Assembly (NCBI GenBank): GCA_023254135.1
Contig: JALQYL010000012.1
Span: forward strand, 1-34,675
Length of the DNA stretch: 34,675 nucleotides
Direction: 5' to 3'
From: Ilumatobacteraceae bacterium
GTDB lineage: Bacteria > Actinomycetota > Acidimicrobiia > Acidimicrobiales > Ilumatobacteraceae
Shown: positions 25,596 to 33,026 of the stretch, piece after piece
Position numbering within the stretch: the stretch's first letter is position 1
How the letters are laid out: each line of letters opens with the position of its first letter
The notes under the pieces: generated by a model
Told to the model about the DNA's origin: nothing
Seen by the model: only the letters and a program-made list of their open reading frames with translations
The model's database searches: none
Translations under genes and position numbers: made by a program

Positions 25596-26524
25596 GTTAC
25601 ACACTGGGTCTTCATGAGTTGGGCACGGGCTGTCATGCCTACCTTCAGCCAGATGGTGGTTGGGGTTGGTCGAACGCCGGTTTGGTGGTGGGTGATGGCG
25701 CCTCATTGTTGGTGGACACATTGTTCGACCTGAAGATCACCCAACGCATGCTCGACACCATGGAGCCACTCACCAATGGAGCTCCCATTTCCACGGTGGT
25801 CAACACGCATGCAAATGGCGACCACTGTTACGGCAATCAACTGGTGAAGCACACCGAGATTATTGCCAGTGCAGCAACTGCCCATGAGATGAGTGAAGTG
25901 CCGCCCGCAATGTTGGCTGCGCTGAACAAAGCACCAGGTGAAGTGGGGGAATTGTTCCGTCACTTCTTTGGTGAGTTCGAGTTCGACGACATTGAATCGG
26001 TATTACCCACCACCACGTTCAGTGGTTCCTACAGTGTGTCGGTGGGCGGCACGCAAGTGGATCTGGTGGAAGTGGGTCCAGCCCACACTGCTGGCGACAC
26101 ATTGGTGTTCGTGCCCAGCGCACGCACCGTGTACACCGGCGACATTCTGTTTATTGGTGGAACTCCCATCGTGTGGGCCGGACCTCTCGACAATTGGATC
26201 AAGGCGTGTGATCTCATCTGCAATTCAGATGTAGAGCACATCGTTCCTGGCCATGGCCCGCTCACTGACAAGGCGGGCGTTGCCACAATTGGTGAATACT
26301 TGTCGTACGTTCAGACCGAAGCCACTGAACGTTTCCATGGCGGAATGGATGCGTGGGATGCTGCGCGTGACATTGCACTGAATGGTTTCTCGCAGTGGGG
26401 CGAATTCGGACGTATCGCAGTGAATGTGGACACCGTGTATCGATCGCTCGACGGAACTCACAAGAGTCCCGATGTAGTGGAGCAGTTCAAGCGGATGTTT
26501 CAGATGGAACAAGGTCGTCATTAG
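25592..26524 (+). CDS. Metallo-beta-lactamase-fold hydrolase
   Basis: A 310-residue MBL-fold protein. Metal ligands expected from the fold are visible: HxNxDH at 73-78 (His73, Asn75, Asp77, His78), a His in PAHTAGDT, Asp in YTGDIL and His in PGHGPLT. The second His of the common HxHxDH motif is Asn, which occurs in some MBL branches and may change metal loading. GTG at 25592 overlaps the flavoprotein stop (GTGA), so the two are translationally coupled and probably act in one pathway. A GGGGGAG site lies just upstream. The 3' end overlaps SURF1 on the opposite strand by 38 bp. Confidence 0.88.
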   Translation: MSYTLGLHELGTGCHAYLQPDGGWGWSNAGLVVGDGASLLVDTLFDLKITQRMLDTMEPLTNGAPISTVVNTHANGDHCYGNQLVKHTEIIASAATAHEMSEVPPAMLAALNKAPGEVGELFRHFFGEFEFDDIESVLPTTTFSGSYSVSVGGTQVDLVEVGPAHTAGDTLVFVPSARTVYTGDILFIGGTPIVWAGPLDNWIKACDLICNSDVEHIVPGHGPLTDKAGVATIGEYLSYVQTEATERFHGGMDAWDAARDIALNGFSQWGEFGRIAVNVDTVYRSLDGTHKSPDVVEQFKRMFQMEQGRH

Positions 26525-27230
26525 ACGATTCGCGCAATTTGCGTCGAACCACAACTACCCATGCAGTCAATGCGGTGGCGCTGAAAAAGAACCATTGCGC
26601 GGCATACGACAAGTGAGGCCCTTCGGAAGGCTCGGGTAGTGCAATATGCGCAGGAAGCTCTTGGTTGGGGTTCGGCGATTCTTTCAACAACTGGATGTAC
26701 AAAGGAAATGGTGCGTCACCCACATGCTTCATGATGAGTGGAATATCGAAACGCTGGAATTCGGTTGTGTTGGGGTCGGTGGAATCAATGGCTCCGAGAG
26801 CGCCACGGGACTGTGTGGGGCGGACATATCCCACAACGCTCAATTCGCCTTCGGGTGGAGCAGGATTCGCAGTTGCAAGTGGCACGAATCCTCGATTCAC
26901 CAGAATGGTTGCACCAAACGTGGTGTGCAATGGCACTGCCGAGTCATATCCGGCGGCGCCGTTGGTGGATCGATTAATGATGGTGACTGCCTTGTCGAAT
27001 AGGTATGTCCCAGTCACGCTGACGCGCTGCCATTCTTGAAGTGAAGTTGCATTGGCAGCAGTGAGGGTTACAACCGGCAATTCACTGCGGGTGGCAACGG
27101 CTTTGTTCAACGCGCGCTTCTCATCGAGGCGGCGCAATTGCCAGAACCCCAAGTTCACCATGGTGAAAATCAGAAGAGACACTCCGAGATGAACCAGAAT
27201 CCAGCGGGGTGAAAAAAGCTTGCGCACCAT
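26487..27230 (-). CDS. SURF1-family protein, cytochrome oxidase assembly
   Basis: A 247-residue membrane protein of the SURF1/Shy1 family, which helps insert heme a into cytochrome c oxidase. It has the typical two-TM layout: an N-terminal segment (about 11-28, followed by GFWQLRRLDEKRALN) and a C-terminal segment (about 208-228, YAAQWFFFSATALTAW), with an extracytoplasmic domain containing LVNRGFVPL between them. ATG at 27230 has no Shine-Dalgarno; TAGCGT ends 9 nt upstream. It is divergent from the kinase gene at 27288. Confidence 0.88.
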   Translation of the reverse strand: MVRKLFSPRWILVHLGVSLLIFTMVNLGFWQLRRLDEKRALNKAVATRSELPVVTLTAANATSLQEWQRVSVTGTYLFDKAVTIINRSTNGAAGYDSAVPLHTTFGATILVNRGFVPLATANPAPPEGELSVVGYVRPTQSRGALGAIDSTDPNTTEFQRFDIPLIMKHVGDAPFPLYIQLLKESPNPNQELPAHIALPEPSEGPHLSYAAQWFFFSATALTAWVVVVRRKLRESSNDDLVPSETSA

Positions 27231-27287
27231 GGGCTACAAACGCTATCGCTACTTGCACATTGAGTACCGTAGGGCCACGGGGGAAAC

Positions 27288-28337
27288 ATGGAATACAACG
27301 AAGAATCGCTCAATGCCACCTTTTGGAAGAAAGTGTTCGGCGCAGACGTGGAGGCAAGCGCTCCCAGTCGCATTGGCGCAGGCCAAGTGGGCATGAATCT
27401 GCGCTATTCGTTGTCCTCCACTGATGCATCCGTGCCAACTTCCATCGTGGTGAAGTTGGCTTCTCCCGACCCCACGAGCCGTGCCACCGGTATCTCTTTG
27501 CGCAACTACGAACGTGAGGTGAAGTTCTACAACCAACTGGTGAACACCATTGATGTTCGCTCTCCCAAGTGTTACTTCGCTGATTGGCACGAAGAGGCGG
27601 GAGACATCGTCATTGTGCTGGAAGACATGTCGCCGTGCGAACAAGGTGACCAGATTGATGGTTGTGGAGTGGAGCAAGCGCGACTTGCTGTTGACCAATT
27701 GGTGAAAATGCAGGGCCCTCGATGGGGTGACCCCACGCTTGCCGATGTTGATTGGTTGCAAACCCGCACCGCAGAAGATGGACCGCGACTATCGGGACTT
27801 TTTTCAATGATGAAACCCGGTTTTCTCACCACTTACGAACACATCATTCGCGCGGAACTTGGCAACGAAGGTGTCGAATTCGTCAACGTGGTGGGCGACA
27901 AGATTCAAAACTATGTAGACGCAAAAGACGAGCCATTTACGGTGACGCATGGCGACTTCCGCCTCGACAATTTGCTGTTCGCAACCCCAGCAGGTGGCGT
28001 TGATTGCGCTGTCGTCGATTGGCAGACACCTGGTCGAGGAAACGGCGTGGGCGACCTTGCCTATTTCATCGGTGCGGGTTTGCTGCCCGATGATCGCAAG
28101 ACCCACGAATGGGACTTGGTCGATCAGTACATCGCTGGTATCGAGTCGTATGGCCACACCGTTGATCATGATTGGGTGAAGACGCACTATCGACGTGAGG
28201 CAATTTCGGGTCTCATCATGGCCGTCATTGCATCGCAGATTGTGGGTCGTACCGAGCGAGGCGACAAGATGTTTGAGGTGATGGCCACCCGTCACATTCG
28301 CCAAGGTCTGGAGAACGGGGCCCTTTCCCTGCTGTAG
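27288..28337 (+). CDS. APH-fold phosphotransferase (ecdysteroid kinase-like)
   Basis: A 349-residue aminoglycoside-phosphotransferase-fold kinase. The catalytic loop THGDFRLDNLLF (HGDxxxxN) and the metal-binding Asp in VVDWQTPGRG are both present, as is the N-lobe region VVKLASPD with its Lys. Homologues in this branch phosphorylate small hydroxylated molecules or hydroxyacyl-CoAs (LvaA, ACAD10/11 kinase domains) and are not usually resistance enzymes. It lies 80 bp upstream of an acyl-CoA synthetase, which favours a role in fatty or hydroxy acid degradation (inference). ATG at 27288 follows GGGGGA. Confidence 0.85.
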   Translation: MEYNEESLNATFWKKVFGADVEASAPSRIGAGQVGMNLRYSLSSTDASVPTSIVVKLASPDPTSRATGISLRNYEREVKFYNQLVNTIDVRSPKCYFADWHEEAGDIVIVLEDMSPCEQGDQIDGCGVEQARLAVDQLVKMQGPRWGDPTLADVDWLQTRTAEDGPRLSGLFSMMKPGFLTTYEHIIRAELGNEGVEFVNVVGDKIQNYVDAKDEPFTVTHGDFRLDNLLFATPAGGVDCAVVDWQTPGRGNGVGDLAYFIGAGLLPDDRKTHEWDLVDQYIAGIESYGHTVDHDWVKTHYRREAISGLIMAVIASQIVGRTERGDKMFEVMATRHIRQGLENGALSLL

Positions 28338-28417
28338 TTCCAGGCATGTGACCGATGTAACGGCTTGATACGGTTCAGGTGTTGCGCGCGGGGGTGTGCA
28401 GCCAAGGGGGTACACAA

Positions 28418-30043
28418 ATGTCAGGTTGGAATTACGCCGAATTGTGGAAGGGCATCGCCAAAGCGGACCCATCACGTCCGGCACAGATCTTTGGCGACAC
28501 GGTGTACACGTGGGGAGAGTTCCACAGTCGCGCCAATGCCCTGAGCGCCGACATGATCGCGTCGGGCATGGGGCACCAGGCGAAGGTGGCGCATTACCTC
28601 TACAACGCCCCTCAATATTTGGAGTCCACTCTCGCTTCGTGGCTGGGTGGCTTTGTGCCCGTCAACACCAACTACCGATACGGACCTGAAGAAATTCTGT
28701 ATCTCTTCGACAACTCTGATGCAGAGGCCGTGGTGTTCCATGCGGTGTTCGCCGATCTCATCGAGCAAGTGCGAGACCGACTGCCCAAAGTCAAGCGCTG
28801 GTACATGGTGGCCGATGAGTCCGGTCACGCACTTCCGTCGTGGGCGATTGATTATGAATCAGTTGTTTCGCGGTCGGTTCCCGATGTCACCCCTGTGAAG
28901 CCGTACTCCGGTGATGACATGCTCTTCTTGTACACCGGTGGCACCACCGGAATGCCAAAGGGCGTGATGTGGCGCCAAGAAGATCTGTTCATGGTGCTCG
29001 GTCGCGGTGGCAATGCACTCACGCAAGTTCCACCCGGGGATTCGGTGGAGGAACTGATTGCGCGCATCAAGCCGGGGGAGAAAGGCCTTGTCACATTGGT
29101 GGCATGCCCTCTCATGCACGGCACCGGGGAATTTTCTGCGTTCATTTCATTGGCCATGGGTGGCTGCATTGTCACCATGCCCAACCGCAATTTCGATCCG
29201 GCAAAACTTTGGGACACGGTGGAGCAACGCCAAGTGAATTCCATTGTGATTGTTGGTCAAGCGTTTGCTGGCCCCATGTTGGAAGCGCTTGATGCAAATC
29301 CTGGAAAGTGGAACACCACCAGCGTGATTCAAATGGGTTCATCCGGAGTGATGTGGAGTCAAGAAAACAAAGATGCATTGTTGAACCACATTCCTCAAAT
29401 GCTCATCAGCGACAGCTTTGGTTCGTCGGAAGCAGTTGGTATGGGAATGTCGGTGTCGGCAAAGGGTGCCGCGGTGAAGACTGCGCAATTCGCACTCGGT
29501 CCGAACTGTGTCGTCTTCACAGAAGATGGCGAGCGAGTGCAACCAGGTTCAGGTGAGCGCGGACTTGTTGCCGTGGGTGGTGCAATTCCCATGGGGTACT
29601 ACAAAGACGAAGTGAAGTCGGCACAAACGTTCCGCATGTTCGAGGGTCGTCGATGGACTGTTCCGGGTGACTGGGCCGAAGTGAATGCCGATGGCACGTT
29701 GCACTTGCTTGGTCGTGGTTCAGTGTGCATCAACACTGGCGGCGAAAAGGTGTTCCCTGAAGAAGTGGAAGAGGTGTTGAAGACGCACGCATCGGTTCGC
29801 GATGCCGTGGCCGTGGGCATTCCCGATACGCGTTTCGGAGAGACCATCTGCGCCGTGGTGGAGGCTGAACCCGGTCATGCACCCGCACTTGATGAGCTCT
29901 CTGCTCACGTGAAATCTCGTTTGGCTGCGTACAAAGCCCCTCGCAATGTTGTGCTGGTGCCCACCATTGGCCGCGCACCAAATGGCAAGGTGGACTACAA
30001 GCGCCTCAAGCAACACGCCATGGACGAACTGGGCGTCAAGTAG
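28418..30043 (+). CDS. Acyl-CoA synthetase (AMP-forming, FadD-like)
   Basis: A 541-residue ANL-superfamily enzyme that activates a carboxylic acid through an acyl-adenylate to its CoA thioester. The P-loop-like motif YTGGTTGMPKGVM (about 169-181), the adenylate-binding GSSEAVGMG, the hinge segment GDWAEVNADGTLHLLGRGSVCINTGGEK and the C-terminal catalytic Lys in PNGKVDYKRL are present. The VMWRQEDLF variant after the P-loop resembles mycobacterial FadD19/FadD17-type synthetases used for steroid side chains or branched acids; substrate assignment is tentative. ATG at 28418 follows AAGGGGG. Confidence 0.92.
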   Translation: MSGWNYAELWKGIAKADPSRPAQIFGDTVYTWGEFHSRANALSADMIASGMGHQAKVAHYLYNAPQYLESTLASWLGGFVPVNTNYRYGPEEILYLFDNSDAEAVVFHAVFADLIEQVRDRLPKVKRWYMVADESGHALPSWAIDYESVVSRSVPDVTPVKPYSGDDMLFLYTGGTTGMPKGVMWRQEDLFMVLGRGGNALTQVPPGDSVEELIARIKPGEKGLVTLVACPLMHGTGEFSAFISLAMGGCIVTMPNRNFDPAKLWDTVEQRQVNSIVIVGQAFAGPMLEALDANPGKWNTTSVIQMGSSGVMWSQENKDALLNHIPQMLISDSFGSSEAVGMGMSVSAKGAAVKTAQFALGPNCVVFTEDGERVQPGSGERGLVAVGGAIPMGYYKDEVKSAQTFRMFEGRRWTVPGDWAEVNADGTLHLLGRGSVCINTGGEKVFPEEVEEVLKTHASVRDAVAVGIPDTRFGETICAVVEAEPGHAPALDELSAHVKSRLAAYKAPRNVVLVPTIGRAPNGKVDYKRLKQHAMDELGVK

Positions 30044-30091
30044 ACGCTGAAATCTCCCTCGGTTGACCCCCGAATACCGCTAACCTTCTCT

Positions 30092-30174
30092 CCAAGCATT
30101 AGGAGAGATCGAAAGGTCCGGCAACCGGGGTGACAACCGCACGGTGCCTCCTCATCGAAAGATGGGAAATGTGG
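30092..30174 (+). promoter_or_regulatory. SAM-I/SAM-IV clan riboswitch aptamer
   Basis: The conserved core CCGGCAACC (30118-30126) and GGTGC (30143-30147) are those of the SAM-I/SAM-IV clan. Around them: P1 CCA.CATT/AATG.TGG with a bulge, a joining AGGAGAG, a very short P2 GATC-GAAA-GGTC (30107-30118), a P3 region 30127-30142 containing GGT/ACC, and P4 CATC-GAAA-GATG (30153-30164). A TTCGC/GCGAA hairpin (30176-30190) follows. P2 is too short for the SAM-I kink-turn layout, so a SAM-IV or SAM-I/IV-variant class is likelier. The downstream gene makes methionine, which supports SAM sensing. Confidence 0.8.
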
Positions 30175-30200
30175 TTTCGCATCCAGCGAAGCAACAGGGC

Positions 30201-30240
30201 GGTCTCTCTGAAGCGTCACATACGCATCACGAAGGAGACC
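30201..30240 (+). promoter_or_regulatory. Shine-Dalgarno sequestering stem of the metX riboswitch
   Basis: GGTCTC (30201-30206) can pair perfectly with GAGACC (30235-30240), burying the GAAGGAGA ribosome binding site of metX. This looks like a translational OFF switch: SAM-bound aptamer allows the stem and methionine synthesis falls. The mechanism is inferred from base pairing. Confidence 0.6.
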
Positions 30241-30242
30241 AT

Positions 30243-31436
30243 ATGGCGCACACACCGCGACACAATGCCAAGCCGTATCCGGTCTCTGGCGGTTGGCATG
30301 AAGGCGACCATCCGGGCCAACGGCAGTTCTATACGTTTGCGACCGAGCGCCCGTTCTCTCTGGAAGGTGGAAGCTCTCTCACCAATGTGACCGTTGCGTA
30401 TGAAACATGGGGCACGCTCAACAGTGATGCCTCCAATGCAATTCTCGTGTGTCATGCATGGACAGGTGACAGTCACGCCGCGGGTTCTGCCGGACCAGGG
30501 CACGCGTCGCCCGGTTGGTGGGAAGGCGTCATCGGTCCTGGCCACTCCATCGACACCAACAAATACTTCGTGGTGTGTGCCAATGTGCTGGGCGGTTGCC
30601 AAGGGTCAACGGGTCCATCTTCATTGCATCCAATCGACGGCAAGCCGTACGGCCGACGTTTTCCTGTGGTCACTATCCGCGACATGGTGCGCGCTCAGGC
30701 CCACCTCGCTGATTCATTGGGTATCGCATCATGGCGAGCGGTAGTGGGCGGGTCCATGGGCGGCATGCAAGCACTGGAATGGGCCATCACCTTCCCTAAT
30801 CGCGTTCGCTCGTTGGTCGCCATTGCCACCACCATGGAGGCAAGTGCTCAGCAGATTGCTTGGGGCGCCATCGGGCGCAGGGCATTGGTGATGGATCCTG
30901 CCTACAACGATGGCAACTACTACGACGCGCCAGAAGACGAAGGTCCATGGACTGGTCTGTCTATCGCACGCATGATTGCCCAAGTCACATTCCGCACGGA
31001 CACTCAGTTCAACGAAAAGTTCGGTCGCAATTTGCGTGATCAGCATTTCGGACCCGACGGAATCGATTTGTTCTCTCGTTTCGACGTGGAGGGTTACCTC
31101 GATCATCACGGCGACAAGTTGGTGCGACGCTTCGATGCCAACAGTTACTTGTACATCGGCAAGGCAATGGACTTGCACGATGTGGGGCGTGGTCGTGGCG
31201 GCACAGCGGCCGCCATGTCACGAATCAAGGCACCCACACTGACTGTGGCCATCGATTCAGACATTCTGTATCCGGCGTATCAACAACGCGCCATTCATGA
31301 GGCTTTGACCACCAAGGACCCCCGCAACAAGCACGTGGAAATTCGAAGTGTCGAAGGTCATGATGGGTTTCTGCTCGAAATTCTTCCGATCAACCACTGC
31401 ATCTCGGAATTCTTCGCGTCCACCGAGGGTGTGTAG
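30243..31436 (+). CDS. metX: Homoserine O-acetyltransferase
   Basis: A 397-residue alpha/beta-hydrolase-fold enzyme that acetylates homoserine with acetyl-CoA, the committed step to methionine by direct sulfhydrylation. The catalytic triad is Ser171 in GGSMGGMQ, Asp340 in IDSDILYP and His373 in EGHDGFL. AYETWGTLN, CHAWTGDSHAAG and VVCANVLGGCQGSTGP are family signatures. Start ATG at 30243 lies 3-12 nt after GAAGGAGA; an upstream in-frame ATG at 30144 lies inside the riboswitch and was rejected. The usual partner metY is not in the window. Expression is probably controlled by the SAM riboswitch. Confidence 0.95.
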   Translation: MAHTPRHNAKPYPVSGGWHEGDHPGQRQFYTFATERPFSLEGGSSLTNVTVAYETWGTLNSDASNAILVCHAWTGDSHAAGSAGPGHASPGWWEGVIGPGHSIDTNKYFVVCANVLGGCQGSTGPSSLHPIDGKPYGRRFPVVTIRDMVRAQAHLADSLGIASWRAVVGGSMGGMQALEWAITFPNRVRSLVAIATTMEASAQQIAWGAIGRRALVMDPAYNDGNYYDAPEDEGPWTGLSIARMIAQVTFRTDTQFNEKFGRNLRDQHFGPDGIDLFSRFDVEGYLDHHGDKLVRRFDANSYLYIGKAMDLHDVGRGRGGTAAAMSRIKAPTLTVAIDSDILYPAYQQRAIHEALTTKDPRNKHVEIRSVEGHDGFLLEILPINHCISEFFASTEGV

Positions 31437-31492
31437 CGATTTTTTCGTCTCAAATTCCTGCGGGCCCGAGGCGAGCGTGAAAAGATGAATGA

Positions 31493-31870
31493 ATGCAATT
31501 GGCCGCACTCCTCGCCACTGACGCCATGGTGAACATCCTCGGGGTTGGCCTCATTGCGCTCGGACTTGTTTTGTTGGTGATCACCATTTCCTTCTGGAAA
31601 TCGGCTGTGGAAGACAACAGCGTGCTTGCGCCTCTGGAAGTAATGGCCGATCGCCGATTTGCTCGTGCCAACGATTCGCGACGCTTGGCCATGTTGAACA
31701 AAGTGCGCCCAGAAGGAGCCGAGCCAGTCACTCAATTGGCCTCTCCACCAGTGCTCTTGCGTGAACCAGTTTCAGAACCTGCAAAACCCTTTCGCGACCC
31801 GTTTCCACATGACGATGACGCGGTTGATGTTGTTCCTTCCACCATTGATCCGCTTCTCGGCGGCAGATAA
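31493..31870 (+). CDS. Single-pass membrane protein of unknown function
   Basis: A 125-residue protein I do not recognise. One strongly hydrophobic segment (about 14-34, VNILGVGLIALGLVLLVITI) follows a short outside N-terminus. After it comes a charged region with MADRRFARANDSRRLAMLNKVRPEGAEP and a Pro/Asp-rich tail (FPHDDDAVDVVP). ATG at 31493 lies 6 nt after AAAGAT, so it may be leaderless; no ribosome binding site is seen. It sits 11 nt before another small unknown gene and may be co-transcribed with it and the EamA transporter. Confidence 0.6.
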   Translation: MQLAALLATDAMVNILGVGLIALGLVLLVITISFWKSAVEDNSVLAPLEVMADRRFARANDSRRLAMLNKVRPEGAEPVTQLASPPVLLREPVSEPAKPFRDPFPHDDDAVDVVPSTIDPLLGGR

Positions 31871-31881
31871 GAAGAGGCATT

Positions 31882-32103
31882 ATGGCTGCATTTGATCCCA
31901 ATGAAATGATCGCTCGCTTCAAGGACCGCGCAGCGGCCGTGCGAAAGCGTCCGTTGCCGCCGGTCGCTGGCGAAGAACGTCAACTCTTCATCGCGAATGC
32001 CGAAACAGATTTTCGTGATTTCGCCATCATCGGCGATGCAACGGCCACCATCGAAGACGGTGTGCTCACGTTGCGCATCGATCTGAATCCACCTCAGAAG
32101 TGA
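31882..32103 (+). CDS. Small protein of unknown function
   Basis: A 73-residue soluble protein that I cannot assign. It has an N-terminal amphipathic basic helix (DPNEMIARFKDRAAAVRKR), a Pro-rich turn (PLPPVAGEER) and a C-terminal beta-like half (TDFRDFAIIGDATATIEDGVLTLRIDL). AGAGG precedes ATG 31882. Its stop overlaps the GTG start of the transporter gene (GTGA), which supports real translation. Confidence 0.6.
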   Translation: MAAFDPNEMIARFKDRAAAVRKRPLPPVAGEERQLFIANAETDFRDFAIIGDATATIEDGVLTLRIDLNPPQK

Positions 32104-32996
32104 GTTCCTCGCTCGCGACACTCCGTACATCGTTACGGCAACGCGAAGACATTCACATCATTGCTGCGCTCACGGCTGTCACAGCGTGGGGTGTAGGTCC
32201 CATTTTCAACAAGTCAATGACGGTGTCGTCATCCACCATTGTCTTCTACCGAATGGCGTTTGGCGTGCCCATCATGTTCCTGATGGCCATTCTCAACGGT
32301 GGGCGAATAACGCGTGAGTTGATTCAAAAGACCGCACTTCCCGGAGTTTTGTTCGGACTCTCCATGATCACCGGATTTGCCTCCATCAAATTGACATCCA
32401 TTGCAAATGCAACCTTGGTGACAACCTTGCAGCCAGTACTGATTCTCTTTGTGGCGCCCAAGATGTTTGGCGAACGATTGACGGGGCAGAAGATCCTGTA
32501 CTCATTCACTGCAATGTGTGGAGTGCTCATCGTCGTGCTCGCCGCTGCGAGCACGAGCGGTGCGCACCTGAGTGGTGACCTATTGGCGGTCGCCAACGTG
32601 GTGATTTGGACGGCATATTTCGTGTTGGCAAAAGTGCGCCGACTAGACGGTGTGCACTCGTGGGCTTTCCTCGCCGTTGTGTTCATGTGGGCGGCCGTGG
32701 TGGCCATGCCCTTCGGCGCAATCACCAGTCATGACCTCGGTGCGATGACAGCCAAAGATTGGTGGTTCATTGCATTCATGGCCATTGGGCCAGGTGTTGT
32801 GGGTCATGGTTTGATGACGTGGTCGCAAAGCCACATTGATGTGTCGTTGGCGTCACTGCTCGGATTGCTCAGTCCCGTGGTGAGTGCACTCTTGGCATGG
32901 ATCATTCTTCATCAAACTCTCGCTCCGCTGCAGTTGCTCGGCGGGGTGGTGGTGTTGTGCTCCATTGGTCTGCTCTTACGGGTGCAGAACACGTAG
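32100..32996 (+). CDS. EamA/DMT-family transporter
   Basis: A 298-residue inner-membrane protein with ten predicted hydrophobic segments in two EamA repeats (about 20-150 and 165-295). Repeat hallmarks are AWGVGPIFNKSM and FYRMAFGVP early in repeat 1, and ASLLGLLSPVVSALLAWIILHQTLAPLQLLGG in repeat 2. The substrate (amino acid, metabolite or drug efflux) cannot be told. GTG at 32100 overlaps the preceding stop codon, so translation is coupled to the 73-residue protein. Confidence 0.88.
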   Translation: MSSSLATLRTSLRQREDIHIIAALTAVTAWGVGPIFNKSMTVSSSTIVFYRMAFGVPIMFLMAILNGGRITRELIQKTALPGVLFGLSMITGFASIKLTSIANATLVTTLQPVLILFVAPKMFGERLTGQKILYSFTAMCGVLIVVLAAASTSGAHLSGDLLAVANVVIWTAYFVLAKVRRLDGVHSWAFLAVVFMWAAVVAMPFGAITSHDLGAMTAKDWWFIAFMAIGPGVVGHGLMTWSQSHIDVSLASLLGLLSPVVSALLAWIILHQTLAPLQLLGGVVVLCSIGLLLRVQNT

Positions 32997-33026
32997 TGCT
33001 AGAAATGGAGTAGCGGAAGGATTGCC

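Noticed and set aside
27288-28337. Aminoglycoside resistance gene
   Set aside because: The APH fold is shared by many metabolic kinases; this one sits with an acyl-CoA synthetase and resembles ecdysteroid kinase-like proteins.
31420-31447. Intrinsic terminator after metX (CACC-GAG-GGTG and a T-run)
   Set aside because: The stem is only four pairs, lies in the coding end of metX and is about 10 nt from the T-run, too weak to call.
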